Shown piece by piece: positions 17,826 through 26,690 of a DNA stretch of 64,000 bases. The position numbers and the translations under genes were made by a program. The notes under the pieces were generated by a model. That model saw only the letters and a program-made list of their open reading frames with translations. It had not been told where the DNA came from and ran no database searches. Every line of letters starts with the position of its first letter. Position 1 is the stretch's first letter. The stretch spans positions 2,659,411 to 2,723,410 of the forward strand of contig NZ_SIRP01000001.1 in the NCBI RefSeq assembly GCF_011634835.1, written 5' to 3'. The DNA comes from Isoptericola sp. BMS4. Lineage in GTDB: Bacteria > Actinomycetota > Actinomycetes > Actinomycetales > Cellulomonadaceae.

Positions 17826-18526
17826 GCCGTCGCCTCCTTCGCGGACGTGTCGACGACGACGACCGTGGGCCGGTCGGCCACGGTGCGGCGCAGGGCGGCG
17901 GCGAGTCGCGGATGGTCGTGCGTGCGCACCTCCGCGGGATCCCAGCCCTCGAGGGCGAACCGGGACGCGATCCCGCCGGGCCAGCCGAGATTGTCGCTGT
18001 GGTTGTCGACGACGACGCAGGTGAGGTTGCCGAGACCGAAGCGGCCGGCGACGGCGATCGCCTCGGCGTTGCTGCCCTCGTCCAGCTCGGCGTCGCCGAC
18101 GAGGACGACGACGCGGGCGGGCGACCGGTCGCGCAGGCCGAGGGCCATGCCGACCGCGAGCGGCAGGCCGTGGCCGAGGGACCCGGAGCCGATCTCGATG
18201 CCGGGCACGAGCGTGCGGTCGGGGTGGTGGCCGAGCCGGGAGTCCCAGCTCGCGACGTCGTCGAGCCAGTCCGCGGGGAAGTAGCCCTTGGCGGCGAGCA
18301 CCGCGTAGGTCGAGGCGGGGCCGTGGCCCTTGGAGAGCAGGAAGCGGTCGCGGTCGGGGTGGTCGGGGTCGTGCGGGTCGACCCGCAGCACCTGGTCGTA
18401 GAGGACCCAGAGGGTGTCGAGGGTGGAGTGGGCGCTCGGGTCGTGCTTCTCGTCGCCGGTGACCCGCCGCACGAGGGCGCGGACCGCCTCCGGGACGCGT
18501 GCCGGGGGTGTCGTCGTGGTCGTCAT
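17822..18526 (-). CDS. Transketolase-like protein, N-terminal subunit
   Basis: 234 residues with the TPP-diphosphate-binding half: FLLSKGHGPASTYAVLAAKG, GSLGHGLPLAVGMALG and the metal/diphosphate motif GDAELDEGSNAEA through VVVDNHSD. The usual GDGELxEG reads GDAELDEG, a small change. ATG 18526 is selected because the predicted transcription start falls on its A (see 18533-18563) and no Shine-Dalgarno sequence is present, so the mRNA looks leaderless. Forms an operon with the C-terminal subunit gene. Confidence 0.85.
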   Translation of the reverse strand: MTTTTTPPARVPEAVRALVRRVTGDEKHDPSAHSTLDTLWVLYDQVLRVDPHDPDHPDRDRFLLSKGHGPASTYAVLAAKGYFPADWLDDVASWDSRLGHHPDRTLVPGIEIGSGSLGHGLPLAVGMALGLRDRSPARVVVLVGDAELDEGSNAEAIAVAGRFGLGNLTCVVVDNHSDNLGWPGGIASRFALEGWDPAEVRTHDHPRLAAALRRTVADRPTVVVVDTSAKEATA

Positions 18527-18532
18527 GGCACG

Positions 18533-18563
18533 ATCGTTCAACCTCAACCATGATTGAGGTCAA
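18533..18563 (-). promoter_or_regulatory. SoxR/MerR-type promoter with 19-bp spacer and dyad
   Basis: On the minus strand: -35 TTGACC (18563-18558), a 19-bp spacer, then AACGAT (18538-18533) as -10. ACCTCAACCATGATTGAGGT at 18541-18560 is a dyad with CCTCAA/TTGAGG arms around a six-base centre. Long spacers filled by such a dyad are the hallmark of MerR-family promoters, and the arms match the SoxR box. The -10 ends six bases before the ATG at 18526, predicting a leaderless transcript. No merR/soxR gene is in the window, so the regulator would act in trans. Confidence 0.65.
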
Positions 18564-18571
18564 GCGATGTC

Positions 18572-19303
18572 TCAGGACGACGCGCCGGCGTTCTCCTCCC
18601 GCACCCCGTCGGACGCCGTCGACGACCAGATGCCGACCAGGCGCGCGACCACGACCGTGAGGTACAGGGTCCCGACGACCGCGACGAAGGACCCCAGCGA
18701 CCTGGCCCAGGGCGTCACGGGCAGCACGTCGCCGTAACCGAGCGTCGCGAGGGTGACGTAGGCGTAGTAGAGCGTCTCCTGCCAGGTCAGCGGGCCACCC
18801 CCGGACTGCGGGTCCGCGAAGCTGCCGGGCGCCACCAGCTCCAGGAGCGCGAACCCGGCGGCGAACAGCCCGCCGAGCACCAGGTACGCCGTCACCGACG
18901 CGAGCACCAGGTCGAGACCGGCGGCGCGGGACCGGCGGAACACGAACCGCAGCAGCGCGAAGATCAGCGTGCCCATCGCGAGCACGACCGACGTGAGCAT
19001 CGCCGCCGTCGCCGTGGTGCTGTCCTGCGCCACCGCGAACCAGGTGCCGCACACGAGGAACACGCCGGTGACGGCCACCATCGGGGCCACGTGCTGCCCC
19101 TCGTCGCGCACGACGACGATCCCCACCGCCAGCATGACGGCGTACCCGAGCATGTAGGCCGCCGTCCACAGGGCGCCGTAGCCCGTGACCGGGTAGCCGA
19201 ACTGCAGCACGACGGCGGCCGCCAGCAGGGCGGCCAGCGCCCGGGTGCGACCGGGCCGCGCGCGGGCCGGCGCCGGTGGGGCGGGGGCCTCGGCGCCCGG
19301 CAC
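18572..19303 (-). CDS. Potassium-channel family membrane protein
   Basis: 243 residues. Several hydrophobic helices occupy the first half (about 22-150). They are followed by a pore loop with the K+ selectivity filter TLATLGYGD at residues 184-192 and a last helix, giving the Ion_trans_2 layout. There is no C-terminal RCK domain. GTG start lies one base after the stop of the NTF2-like gene, implying translational coupling. Likely a voltage-independent K+ channel; partner proteins unknown. Confidence 0.82.
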   Translation of the reverse strand: MPGAEAPAPPAPARARPGRTRALAALLAAAVVLQFGYPVTGYGALWTAAYMLGYAVMLAVGIVVVRDEGQHVAPMVAVTGVFLVCGTWFAVAQDSTTATAAMLTSVVLAMGTLIFALLRFVFRRSRAAGLDLVLASVTAYLVLGGLFAAGFALLELVAPGSFADPQSGGGPLTWQETLYYAYVTLATLGYGDVLPVTPWARSLGSFVAVVGTLYLTVVVARLVGIWSSTASDGVREENAGASS

Positions 19304-19304
19304 G

Positions 19305-19643
19305 TCAGCCCTCGCGGATGGTCATCGACGCGATGCGGTCGCCGTCGACGACGAACCGGAACGAGCTGCGCCCGTTCGCGTGGGTACTGCGCCAGTCCCC
19401 GACGACGGTCACGGCACCGTCGCCCGCGACGTCGACCTCCTCCGGGGTCAGCGTGCCGGTGGCGCCGATGAACTCGCGCGCGCTCCAGCCCTGGATGGCG
19501 TCGCGCCCGGTGAAGACGCGCCCCCAGTCGTCGACGTAGCCGTCGGCGGCGAAGGCGTCGAGGAACGCCTGCTCGTCGTGGCGGTTGACCGCCGCCACGA
19601 ACGACGCGACGGGCTCGGGGACGGTCGGGGCCTGCTCGGACAT
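19305..19643 (-). CDS. NTF2/SnoaL-like protein
   Basis: 112 residues with the cone-shaped NTF2-like pattern: VASFVAAVNRHDEQAFLDAFAADG at the N-terminus, AIQGWSAREF, and a final beta strand RFVVDGDRIASMTI. Such proteins are small isomerase/hydrolase-like folds or ligand-binding accessories. ATG 19643 follows a GAAGGAGG site. Divergent from the TetR gene at 19698 across an operator-like repeat, so it is probably repressed by that TetR. The K+ channel gene follows with a one-base gap. Confidence 0.78.
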   Translation of the reverse strand: MSEQAPTVPEPVASFVAAVNRHDEQAFLDAFAADGYVDDWGRVFTGRDAIQGWSAREFIGATGTLTPEEVDVAGDGAVTVVGDWRSTHANGRSSFRFVVDGDRIASMTIREG

Positions 19644-19661
19644 GGGTCCTCCTTCGTCGTG

Positions 19662-19680
19662 CGTATCTTCTTGATATACG
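19662..19680. promoter_or_regulatory. Probable TetR operator
   Basis: Inverted repeat CGTAT-N9-ATACG (19 bp) in the 54-bp gap between the divergent NTF2-like (start 19643) and TetR (start 19698) genes. It is AT-rich compared with its surroundings and overlaps the only plausible promoter space. Likely bound by the TetR protein encoded at 19698. Confidence 0.5.
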
Positions 19681-19697
19681 GATAGGCTAACGACGAT

Positions 19698-20402
19698 ATG
19701 GAAGCGCGCAACCAGAACACCCGCCAGGCCCTGCTGGACGCGGCCGCCGAGCTCGTCGCCGGCGCGCCGGGCCAGGACGTGCCGCTGCGCGCCATCTGCG
19801 ACCGGGTGGGCGTGCAGCTGCCCACGCTGTACCACCACTTCGGCAGCAAGTCCGGCCTGCTGGAGGCCGTCATCGAGCACGGCTTCGACCGCTACGTCGG
19901 CCTCAAGCGCGCCCAGGAGTCCACCGGCGACCCGATCGAGGACGTCCGCCAGGGGTGGGACGCGCACGTCCGCTTCGGCCTGGACAATCCCGCCTTCTAC
20001 GCCCTCATGTACGGGCAGGTGATCCCCGGCTACCGGCCCGCGGCCCAGGCCCGCCCCACCGCCGCGCTGCGCGAGCTCACCACCCGGGCCGCGCGGGAGG
20101 GCCGTCTCGTCGTCGACCCCGTGCAGGCCGCCGACCACGTGCTCGCCGCGAACGTCGGCGTGACGCTGCACCTCATCACCGCGGACGCCCCCGACCCGGC
20201 ACTGTCCGCGGCGGTCCGCGAGGCGACGATCGCCGCGGTCACCGGCACTCGGGCCGCCGGCACCGCGCCGCGGGACGACGGCACGCCCGCGGCCGCGGCG
20301 ACCCTGCTGCGCGCGCTCGCCGCCGACGCGGCCCTCCCGCTCGGCGAGCCCGAGCAGGCGCTGCTGCGCAAGTGGCTCGCCACGCTCGCCCGGACCGACT
20401 GA
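19698..20402 (+). CDS. TetR-family transcriptional regulator
   Basis: 234 residues. HTH: LRAICDRVGVQLPTLYHHFG at about residues 31-50, then a helical ligand domain with GWDAHVRFGLDNPAFYALMYGQ, typical of the TetR_C group found with oxidoreductase or membrane-protein targets. ATG start at 19698; the divergent NTF2-like/channel operon lies across a 19-bp dyad. The LtrA gene begins 40 bp downstream and may be co-transcribed. Confidence 0.85.
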   Translation: MEARNQNTRQALLDAAAELVAGAPGQDVPLRAICDRVGVQLPTLYHHFGSKSGLLEAVIEHGFDRYVGLKRAQESTGDPIEDVRQGWDAHVRFGLDNPAFYALMYGQVIPGYRPAAQARPTAALRELTTRAAREGRLVVDPVQAADHVLAANVGVTLHLITADAPDPALSAAVREATIAAVTGTRAAGTAPRDDGTPAAAATLLRALAADAALPLGEPEQALLRKWLATLARTD

Positions 20403-20442
20403 CGACACACGCCGCCCACACACCGGACCCAGCGAGGAGACC

Positions 20443-21585
20443 ATGACCGCCCCCTCACCGATGCTGCGCACCGACGAGCGCCGGGGCCACGTCGGCCCGC
20501 TCGAGCTGTTCTTTGACCTCGTCTACGTCTTCACGATCATCCAGCTCTCGCACTACGTCGTGGAGCACGACACCCTCACCGGGCTGGCCCAGGCCGCCGT
20601 GCTGTTCCTCGCCGTGTGGTGGGGCTGGAACTACACCGCCTGGGCGATGAACTGGCTCGAGCCCGAGAGCCGCGCCGTCCAGGGCCTCGTGGCCGTGCTC
20701 ATGCTCGCGGCGCTCGCCATGGCGGTCGCGGTCCCGCACGCCTTCGACGAGTCCGCCGGGCTCTTCGTCGCCGCGTACCTGACGCTGCAGCTGCTCCGCA
20801 GCGCCGTCATGGTCGCCGTCTTCCGCGGCCGCACCATGGGCCGCAACTACGCGCACCTCCTCGCCTGGAGCGCCGCGGCCGGCGTGCTCTGGGTCGTCGG
20901 GCTGCTCGTCCCCGCCGACTGGCGCCTCGCCGTGTGGGCGCTGGCCGTCGTCGTCGACTACGCCGCCCCGCGCGTCGGCTTCTGGATCCCCGGGAGGGGA
21001 ACCGCGCCCATGTCGACGTGGCCGGTCACCGAGTCCCACCTGGCCGAGCGCAACCGCCTGGTGTTCATCATCGCCCTCGGCGAGTCGATCCTCGTGCTCG
21101 GCGGCACCCTGCTCGGCGGCGAGCTCACCGGGCCCGTGGTGCTGGCCGCCCTCGTCGGGTTCGCAACCATCGTGCTGCTGTGGCGCCTCTACTTCGACCA
21201 CCGGTACGGCAACCAGGAGCACGAGCTCGCGGACGACGCCGACCCCACGGCCGCCGCGCGCGGCGCCTACGCGTACGCGCACGCCCTCATGGTCGGCGGG
21301 GCGATCCTCGTCGCCGTCGGCATCGAGACGGTGGTGCACCACCCCGGCGAGCACACCGACGCGATGGCCGCCGCCGCGATCGCCGGCGGCCCCGCCCTGT
21401 ACCTCGTCGGCAACCTGCTGTTCCAGCGGGCGCTGTGGGGCCGCACCCCGCGCTCGCGCGTCGCGGGGCTCGCCGCGCTCGCGGTCGTGGCTGCCGTCGC
21501 ACCCCTGCTGCCGCTGATCGCGACGGCGGCGCTCGTCCTGGCCGTGCTCGGCGCGCTGGTCGTGGCCGGCGGCCGGCGGGCGTGA
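20443..21585 (+). CDS. ltrA: Low-temperature-requirement A (LtrA) family membrane protein
   Basis: 380 residues with about ten membrane segments. The LtrA signature is near the start (PLELFFDLVYVFTIIQLSHY) and recurs in the second half (ERNRLVFIIALGESILVLGG). The family is named for a Listeria protein needed for cold growth but its transport function is not established. Starts at an ATG with a CGAGGAG site. Lies downstream of a TetR gene. Confidence 0.85.
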   Translation: MTAPSPMLRTDERRGHVGPLELFFDLVYVFTIIQLSHYVVEHDTLTGLAQAAVLFLAVWWGWNYTAWAMNWLEPESRAVQGLVAVLMLAALAMAVAVPHAFDESAGLFVAAYLTLQLLRSAVMVAVFRGRTMGRNYAHLLAWSAAAGVLWVVGLLVPADWRLAVWALAVVVDYAAPRVGFWIPGRGTAPMSTWPVTESHLAERNRLVFIIALGESILVLGGTLLGGELTGPVVLAALVGFATIVLLWRLYFDHRYGNQEHELADDADPTAAARGAYAYAHALMVGGAILVAVGIETVVHHPGEHTDAMAAAAIAGGPALYLVGNLLFQRALWGRTPRSRVAGLAALAVVAAVAPLLPLIATAALVLAVLGALVVAGGRRA

Positions 21586-21675
21586 CGCACGCCCCACCTC
21601 ATCCCCCGCGCGGACCGGCGGCACCTCGGGCACGATCGGGAGGGACCCGCCGTCGTCCCGCCTGGAGGTTCCGCC

Positions 21676-23415
21676 GTGGCCCGTACCGTCGCTGAGCACC
21701 TCGTCGACCAGCTCGTCGCCGCCGGCGTCAAGCGCATCTACGGCATCGTCGGGGACTCGCTCAACCCCGTCGTCGACGCCGTCCGCCGCACCGAGGGCAT
21801 CGACTGGGTGCACGTGCGCCACGAGGAGGCGGCCGCGTTCGCCGCCGCGGCCGAGGCAGAGGTGACCGGCGAGCTCGCCGTCTGCGCGGGGTCGTGCGGG
21901 CCCGGCAACCTGCACCTCATCAACGGCCTCTACGACGCGAACCGCTCCAAGGTGCCCGTGCTGGCGATCGCCTCGCACATCCCGAGCGCGCAGATCGGCA
22001 CGCGGTTCTTCCAGGAGACGCACCCGGACCGCCTCTTCACCGAGGCGTCCGTGTTCTCCGAGATGATCTCCACCGCCGCCCAGCTGCCGCGCGTCACCCG
22101 GTCCGCGATCCAGCACGCCCTGGCCGAGCCCGGCGTCGCGGTCCTCACCCTGCCCGGCGACGTCGCCGACGAGCGCGTGCCGGACGACGACGCCCCGATC
22201 CTCGTGCCCGGCGCCTGCCCGGCCCGCGTCGTGCCGAACGACGGCGACGTCGCGGCCCTGGCCGACGCGATCAACGACGCGACGAAGGTGACGCTGTTCG
22301 TCGGGGCGGGGGCGCGCGGGTCCCGCGCCGAGGTCCTCGAGCTCGCCGACCTCGCCGCCGCGCCGGTCGGGCACTCGCTGCGCGGCAAGGAGATCATCCA
22401 GTACGACAACCCGCACGACGTAGGGATGTCCGGCCTGCTCGGCTACGGCTCCTGCCACGAGGCGATCCACTCCGCGGACCTGCTGATCCTCGTGGGCACG
22501 GACTTCCCGTACGACTCGTTCCTGCCCGACGACGTCCCCACCGCGCAGATCGACGTCGACGCGAGCCACCTGGGCCGCCGCACCCGCCTCGACCTGCCCG
22601 TGCACGGCGACGTCGGCGAGACGCTGCGTCTGCTCAACCCGCTGGTCACCCGCAAGAAGGACCGCACCTTCCTGCGCCGGATGGTCGACAAGCACGCCGA
22701 GACCATGACCAAGGTCGTGGGCGCGTACACGCGCAACGTGGAGAAGCACACGCCCATCCACCCCGAGTACGCGGCCGTGCAGCTCGACGAGACGGCGGCC
22801 GACGACGCCGTCTTCACCGTCGACACCGGCATGAACAACGTGTGGGCGGCCCGGTACATCACCCCGAACGGGCGGCGCCGCGTCATCGGGTCGTTCATCC
22901 ACGGGTCGATGGCGAACGCCCTGCCCCACGCGATCGGCGCGGCGTTCGCCCAGCCGGGACGCCAGGTCGTGGCGCTCGCCGGCGACGGCGGCCTGTCGAT
23001 GCTGCTGGGCGAGCTCATCACCGTACGCACCTTCGACCTGCCGGTGAAGATCGTCGTCTTCAACAACTCGACCCTCGGGATGGTCAAGCTGGAGATGCTC
23101 GTCGAGGGCCTGCCCTCGCACGGCACCGACTCCCCCGCCGTCGAATACCGCAACATCGCGACGGCGGTCGGCATCCCCGCGGTCCGGGTGGAGAAGCCCC
23201 GCGACCTGCGCAAGGCGCTGGCCGGCGCGTTCGACCGCGAGGGCCCCGCCCTCGTCGAGGTCGTCACCGACCCGCGCGCCCTGTCCATCCCGCCGTCGAT
23301 CACCTCCGGGCAGATCCGCGGCTTCGCCACCGCCATGACGAAGGAGATCTTCGGCGGCGGCATGGGCGAGGTGATGTCGATGGCGCGCTCGAACCTGCGC
23401 AACCTGCCGCGCTAG
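21676..23415 (+). CDS. poxB: Pyruvate dehydrogenase (quinone), PoxB type
   Basis: 579 residues, the usual PoxB length. The N-terminal TPP domain contains IYGIVGDSLNPVVDAV and the catalytic-Glu segment VHVRHEEAAAF (Glu50). A central FAD-binding-type domain includes VGAGARGS and GLLGYGSCHEAIHSADLLILVGTDFPY. The C-terminal TPP-diphosphate domain has GDGGLSMLLGELITVRTF and NNSTLGMV. Decarboxylates pyruvate to acetate and CO2 and passes electrons to membrane quinones. GTG start with GGAGG eight bases upstream. Stop overlaps the convergent MmyB regulator gene by four bases. Confidence 0.92.
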   Translation: MARTVAEHLVDQLVAAGVKRIYGIVGDSLNPVVDAVRRTEGIDWVHVRHEEAAAFAAAAEAEVTGELAVCAGSCGPGNLHLINGLYDANRSKVPVLAIASHIPSAQIGTRFFQETHPDRLFTEASVFSEMISTAAQLPRVTRSAIQHALAEPGVAVLTLPGDVADERVPDDDAPILVPGACPARVVPNDGDVAALADAINDATKVTLFVGAGARGSRAEVLELADLAAAPVGHSLRGKEIIQYDNPHDVGMSGLLGYGSCHEAIHSADLLILVGTDFPYDSFLPDDVPTAQIDVDASHLGRRTRLDLPVHGDVGETLRLLNPLVTRKKDRTFLRRMVDKHAETMTKVVGAYTRNVEKHTPIHPEYAAVQLDETAADDAVFTVDTGMNNVWAARYITPNGRRRVIGSFIHGSMANALPHAIGAAFAQPGRQVVALAGDGGLSMLLGELITVRTFDLPVKIVVFNNSTLGMVKLEMLVEGLPSHGTDSPAVEYRNIATAVGIPAVRVEKPRDLRKALAGAFDREGPALVEVVTDPRALSIPPSITSGQIRGFATAMTKEIFGGGMGEVMSMARSNLRNLPR

Positions 23416-24278
23416 GTGTTCCGGCTGGGGGACGGCTCAGAGGCGGGCGACGGCGTCCCGAGGACGACGGCCAGCGAGAGGCGTGCGGCGTCCTCGGTGT
23501 CCGGCTCCGCCGTGTAGACCATGACACGCAGGTCGTCCCCGGCGACGACGAGGGTGTCGCAGTCGAGCCCGATCGGCCCGACCTGCGGGTGGTCGATGAT
23601 CTTGTGGCGCGACCGGGACTCGTGGGCCCGCAGCTCGCCGCCGTCCCAGAGCTCGGCGAACCGCGGGCTCGCCCGCCGGAGCTCGGCGACCAGCCGGTCG
23701 ACGCGACGGTCGGCGGGATACTTCGCCGCCGTCATCCGCAGGTCCGCGACCAGGCCCTCCTGCTGCTCGGCGAGCTCTTCCGGGGTGTGACGCGCGACCG
23801 GGCCCGGGCCCGCGAGGTTGCGCCACACGCCGTTGCGCTCGATGCCGCGCCAGGCGGACGCGCCCGTGAGGGCCTCGTAGGGCGCGTTGGCGTCGACGAG
23901 GTTCCACATCGCGTCGTACACGACGACCGGGGTGCCCGAGAGCCGGCCCAGCAGGCGCTGCACGCTGGGCGGGATCCGCTGGGAGACGACGCCCGGCCCG
24001 GGTGCCGGGCGGCCGCTCAGCCGGAACAGGAGCTCCCGCTCGGTGTCCGAGAGCCGCAGCGCCCGGCAGAGCGCCTCGACGACCTGCTCCGACGGCGACG
24101 TCGCCCGGCCCTGCTCGAGCCGGGTCAGGTAGTCCACGGAGATGCCCGCGAGGTCGGCGAGCTCCTCGCGCCGGAGCCCCGCCGCCCGCCGGCGTCCGCC
24201 GACCGGCAGGCCGAGGGCGCCCGGCGCGACCCGGTCGCGCCACCGGCGCACCGCCCGCCCGAACTCCTGCTGCTCCAC
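23412..24278 (-). CDS. XRE-family regulator with MmyB-type ligand-binding domain
   Basis: 288 residues; N-terminal HTH GLRREELADLAGISVDYLTR, then RLEQGRATSPSEQVVEAL and a MmyB-like domain (VVVYDAMWNLVDANAPYEAL; HPQVGPIGLDCDTLVVAGDD). The GTG at 24278 sits just upstream of EQQEFGRAVRRWR; the longer ORF is a shadow of the SDR gene. Divergent from the SDR gene at 24381, the usual arrangement in which the regulator represses the adjacent oxidoreductase. Closely similar in design to the proteins at 11642 and 34275. Confidence 0.85.
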   Translation of the reverse strand: MEQQEFGRAVRRWRDRVAPGALGLPVGGRRRAAGLRREELADLAGISVDYLTRLEQGRATSPSEQVVEALCRALRLSDTERELLFRLSGRPAPGPGVVSQRIPPSVQRLLGRLSGTPVVVYDAMWNLVDANAPYEALTGASAWRGIERNGVWRNLAGPGPVARHTPEELAEQQEGLVADLRMTAAKYPADRRVDRLVAELRRASPRFAELWDGGELRAHESRSRHKIIDHPQVGPIGLDCDTLVVAGDDLRVMVYTAEPDTEDAARLSLAVVLGTPSPASEPSPSRNT

Positions 24279-24380
24279 CCTGCCAGTCTCTCGCGCGGTC
24301 CCTCGCGCTGTCCTGGCCCTGGCAGTCCTACGACATCCCGACGACTGCCTCCCGGGGAGGACCCGTCCGACGGTGGATCC

Positions 24381-25091
24381 ATGACCACGACACTCATCAC
24401 CGGGGCCAACACCGGCCTCGGCCTGGAAACCGCCCGCCGTCTCGTCGCCGCCGGGCACACCGTCTACGTCGGCGCCCGCGATGGCGGGCGAGGACGGGCC
24501 GCCGCCGAGGAGCTCGGCGCGCGCTTCGTCCAGATCGACGTCACCGACGACGACTCGGTCGTCGCCGCGCTCGCCACGATCGAGCAACAGGGAGGGCTCG
24601 ACGTGCTCGTCAACAACGCCGGGATCGCGCTGCGGGGCCGCGACGGCCACGGCGAGATGCTCGACGGCCCGAGCGTACTGCGCGTCTTCGACACGAACGC
24701 GGTGGGCGTCGTGCGCGTCACCGAGGCGGCGCTCCCGCTGCTGCGCCGGTCCGACAACCCGGTCGTCGTCAACGTCTCCAGCGCGCTCGGCTCGTTCTGG
24801 GCCACGCACGAGGAGTCGAGACCCGCAGCGCACTTCCCGTCGATCGTCTACGGGTCGAGCAAGGCGGCCGTGTCGATGCTCACCGTGCAGTACGCGAAGG
24901 CCGTGCCCGAGGTGAAGTTCAACGCCGTCGAGCCCGGCATCACTGCCACGCGGCTCGGCGGCGGGGACCCCGGCAGCCACCCGGGGCGACCGGCGGAGGT
25001 GAGCGCACAGGTCGTGGCCCGGCTGGCCATGATCGGCGCCGACGGCCCGACCGGCACCTTCCACGAGGACGACGGCGAGCTGGGCTGGTGA
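24381..25091 (+). CDS. Short-chain dehydrogenase/reductase
   Basis: 236 residues, classical SDR. Cofactor motif TGANTGLG at 7-14, NNAG at 78-81, catalytic Ser near 133, Tyr157 and Lys161 in YGSSK. Uses NAD(P)H to reduce a carbonyl; substrate unknown. Divergent from the MmyB-type regulator at 24278 across 102 bp that contain repeated GCAGTC/CCAGTC motifs. Likely induced when the regulator binds its ligand. Confidence 0.87.
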   Translation: MTTTLITGANTGLGLETARRLVAAGHTVYVGARDGGRGRAAAEELGARFVQIDVTDDDSVVAALATIEQQGGLDVLVNNAGIALRGRDGHGEMLDGPSVLRVFDTNAVGVVRVTEAALPLLRRSDNPVVVNVSSALGSFWATHEESRPAAHFPSIVYGSSKAAVSMLTVQYAKAVPEVKFNAVEPGITATRLGGGDPGSHPGRPAEVSAQVVARLAMIGADGPTGTFHEDDGELGW

Positions 25092-25109
25092 GGCCCTGAC
25101 GCCCCCCGG

Positions 25110-26213
25110 TCAGCGCCAGCGGGCGGCGACGGCGAGGAACGCGTCGTTCGCCTCCCGCTCGCCGATGCTGACCCGCATGCCGTCCCCGGCGAACGGGCGC
25201 ACGAGGACGCCCGCCTCGCGGGCCTCGGCAGCGCGGTCCACGGTCGCGTCGCCGAGTGCGAACCACACGAAGTTGGCGTGCGTCTCGGGCAGGTCCCAGC
25301 CCTGCTCGGCGAGCGCCGCGGTGACGCGGGCGCGCTCGGCCACGAGGGCGTCGACGCGCTCCAGCAGCTCGGCCTGCGCGGCGGGCTCGAGCGACGCGAG
25401 CGCGGCGCGCTGGGCGATGTGCGAGACGCCGAAGGGGGTGGAGACGGCGCGGATCCCGGCGGCGACGCGCGGCTCGGCGACGGCGTAGCCGACGCGCAGA
25501 CCCGCCAGCCCGTACGCCTTGGACAGGGTGCGGAGCAGCACGACGTTGGGGTGCCGGCGCAGCAGGTCCACGCCGTCGGGCGCCTGCGGGTCGCGCACGA
25601 ACTCCAGGTAGGCCTCGTCGACGATCACCAGCACGTCGCGGGGCACCGCCGCGAGGAACATCTCCAGCTCGTCCGCGTGCACGACGGGCCCGGTCGGGTT
25701 GTTCGGGGTGCAGACCATGACCACCCGCGTGCGCGGGGTGACGGCGGCGGCCATGGCGGGCAGATCGAGCCGCCCGTCGGGCCGCACCGGCACGGTGACG
25801 CTCGTGCCGCCGGCGACGGCGACGGTGATGGGGTAGGCCTCGAAGGAGCGCCAGGGGTAGACGACCTCGTCCCCGTGCTCGACGACGGCCTGCAGCACGT
25901 GACCGAGCACCGCGACGGAGCCGTTGCCGACGACCACCTGGTCCGCGTCGACGCCGACGTGCGCGGCGAGCGCCTCGACGAGCTCGGTCGCGAACATGTC
26001 GGGGTACCGGTTGACCTCCGCGGCCGCGTCCGCGATCGCGGCGAGCACGGACGGCAGCGGCGGGTACGGGTTCTCGTTCGAGGAGAGCTTCCACAGCTTC
26101 GCGCCGGCCCCGGGCCGTGCGCCGGGGACGTAGGCGGGCAGCGCGGCGACGGCGGCACGCAGGGGGACGATCGGGGAGTCAGCGGCGGTGGTCACAGCCG
26201 TCAAGGATGCCAC
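25110..26213 (-). CDS. Histidinol-phosphate/aromatic aminotransferase (HisC-like)
   Basis: 367-residue fold-type I PLP enzyme. LSSNENPYPPLPSVLAAI is the substrate-end motif, CTPNNPTGP the PLP-ring contact, DEAYLEF the pyridine Asp region and SKAYGLAGLRVGY holds the PLP Lys232. No other his genes are adjacent, so it may be a HisC paralogue or a phenylalanine/aromatic aminotransferase (Pat). GTG 26213 is given; an in-frame GTG at 26195 is an equal alternative, neither with a clear ribosome-binding site. Convergent with the SDR gene. Confidence 0.85.
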   Translation of the reverse strand: MASLTAVTTAADSPIVPLRAAVAALPAYVPGARPGAGAKLWKLSSNENPYPPLPSVLAAIADAAAEVNRYPDMFATELVEALAAHVGVDADQVVVGNGSVAVLGHVLQAVVEHGDEVVYPWRSFEAYPITVAVAGGTSVTVPVRPDGRLDLPAMAAAVTPRTRVVMVCTPNNPTGPVVHADELEMFLAAVPRDVLVIVDEAYLEFVRDPQAPDGVDLLRRHPNVVLLRTLSKAYGLAGLRVGYAVAEPRVAAGIRAVSTPFGVSHIAQRAALASLEPAAQAELLERVDALVAERARVTAALAEQGWDLPETHANFVWFALGDATVDRAAEAREAGVLVRPFAGDGMRVSIGEREANDAFLAVAARWR

Positions 26214-26286
26214 CCCGGTGGTACCGGTCGGCCCGTCGACGGTGGTTCACCGCCCACCGGCACGCGTGACGTGCCAGGATGCGGGC

Positions 26287-26679
26287 ATGAACTTCCTCGT
26301 CCGCGTGATCGTCACGGCCGTGGCGCTGTGGCTGAGCGACCTCATCTTCACCAACCTCGAGATCTACGGCGGCGACGACAGCGTCGGCAGCCGGATCCTC
26401 GTGATCCTGGGCGTCGCGCTGGTGTTCTCGCTCGTCAGCGCGATCGTGAAGCCCATCGTCAGCATCATCTCGATCCCGCTGCTGATCCTCACCCTGGGCC
26501 TGTTCTACCTGCTGATCAACGCGTTCATGCTGTGGCTGACCACGTGGATCACGGACCAGGGCTGGTTCGGCGACTGGGGGCTGGAGGTCTCCGGCGGGTT
26601 CTGGTGGTTCGTGTGGATCGCGCTGATCCTCGCGGTGCTGCAGGCGATCATCGGAGCGTTCGCCCCGAAGAAGGACTGA
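26287..26679 (+). CDS. Phage-holin-family-IV-type membrane protein
   Basis: 130 residues, four hydrophobic helices (about 4-20, 36-56, 60-82, 105-125). The pattern SAIVKPIVSIISIPLLILTLGLFYLLINA is characteristic of the widespread actinobacterial 4-TM 'phage holin family' (PF04020); only the family name links it to phages. No phage genes are nearby. Function unknown. Divergent from the aminotransferase gene. Confidence 0.82.
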   Translation: MNFLVRVIVTAVALWLSDLIFTNLEIYGGDDSVGSRILVILGVALVFSLVSAIVKPIVSIISIPLLILTLGLFYLLINAFMLWLTTWITDQGWFGDWGLEVSGGFWWFVWIALILAVLQAIIGAFAPKKD

Positions 26680-26690
26680 CCGCCGCTTCC

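Noticed and set aside
26287..26679. Prophage signal from the holin-family membrane protein
   Set aside because: This 4-TM family is widespread in actinobacterial chromosomes and no other phage gene is near.
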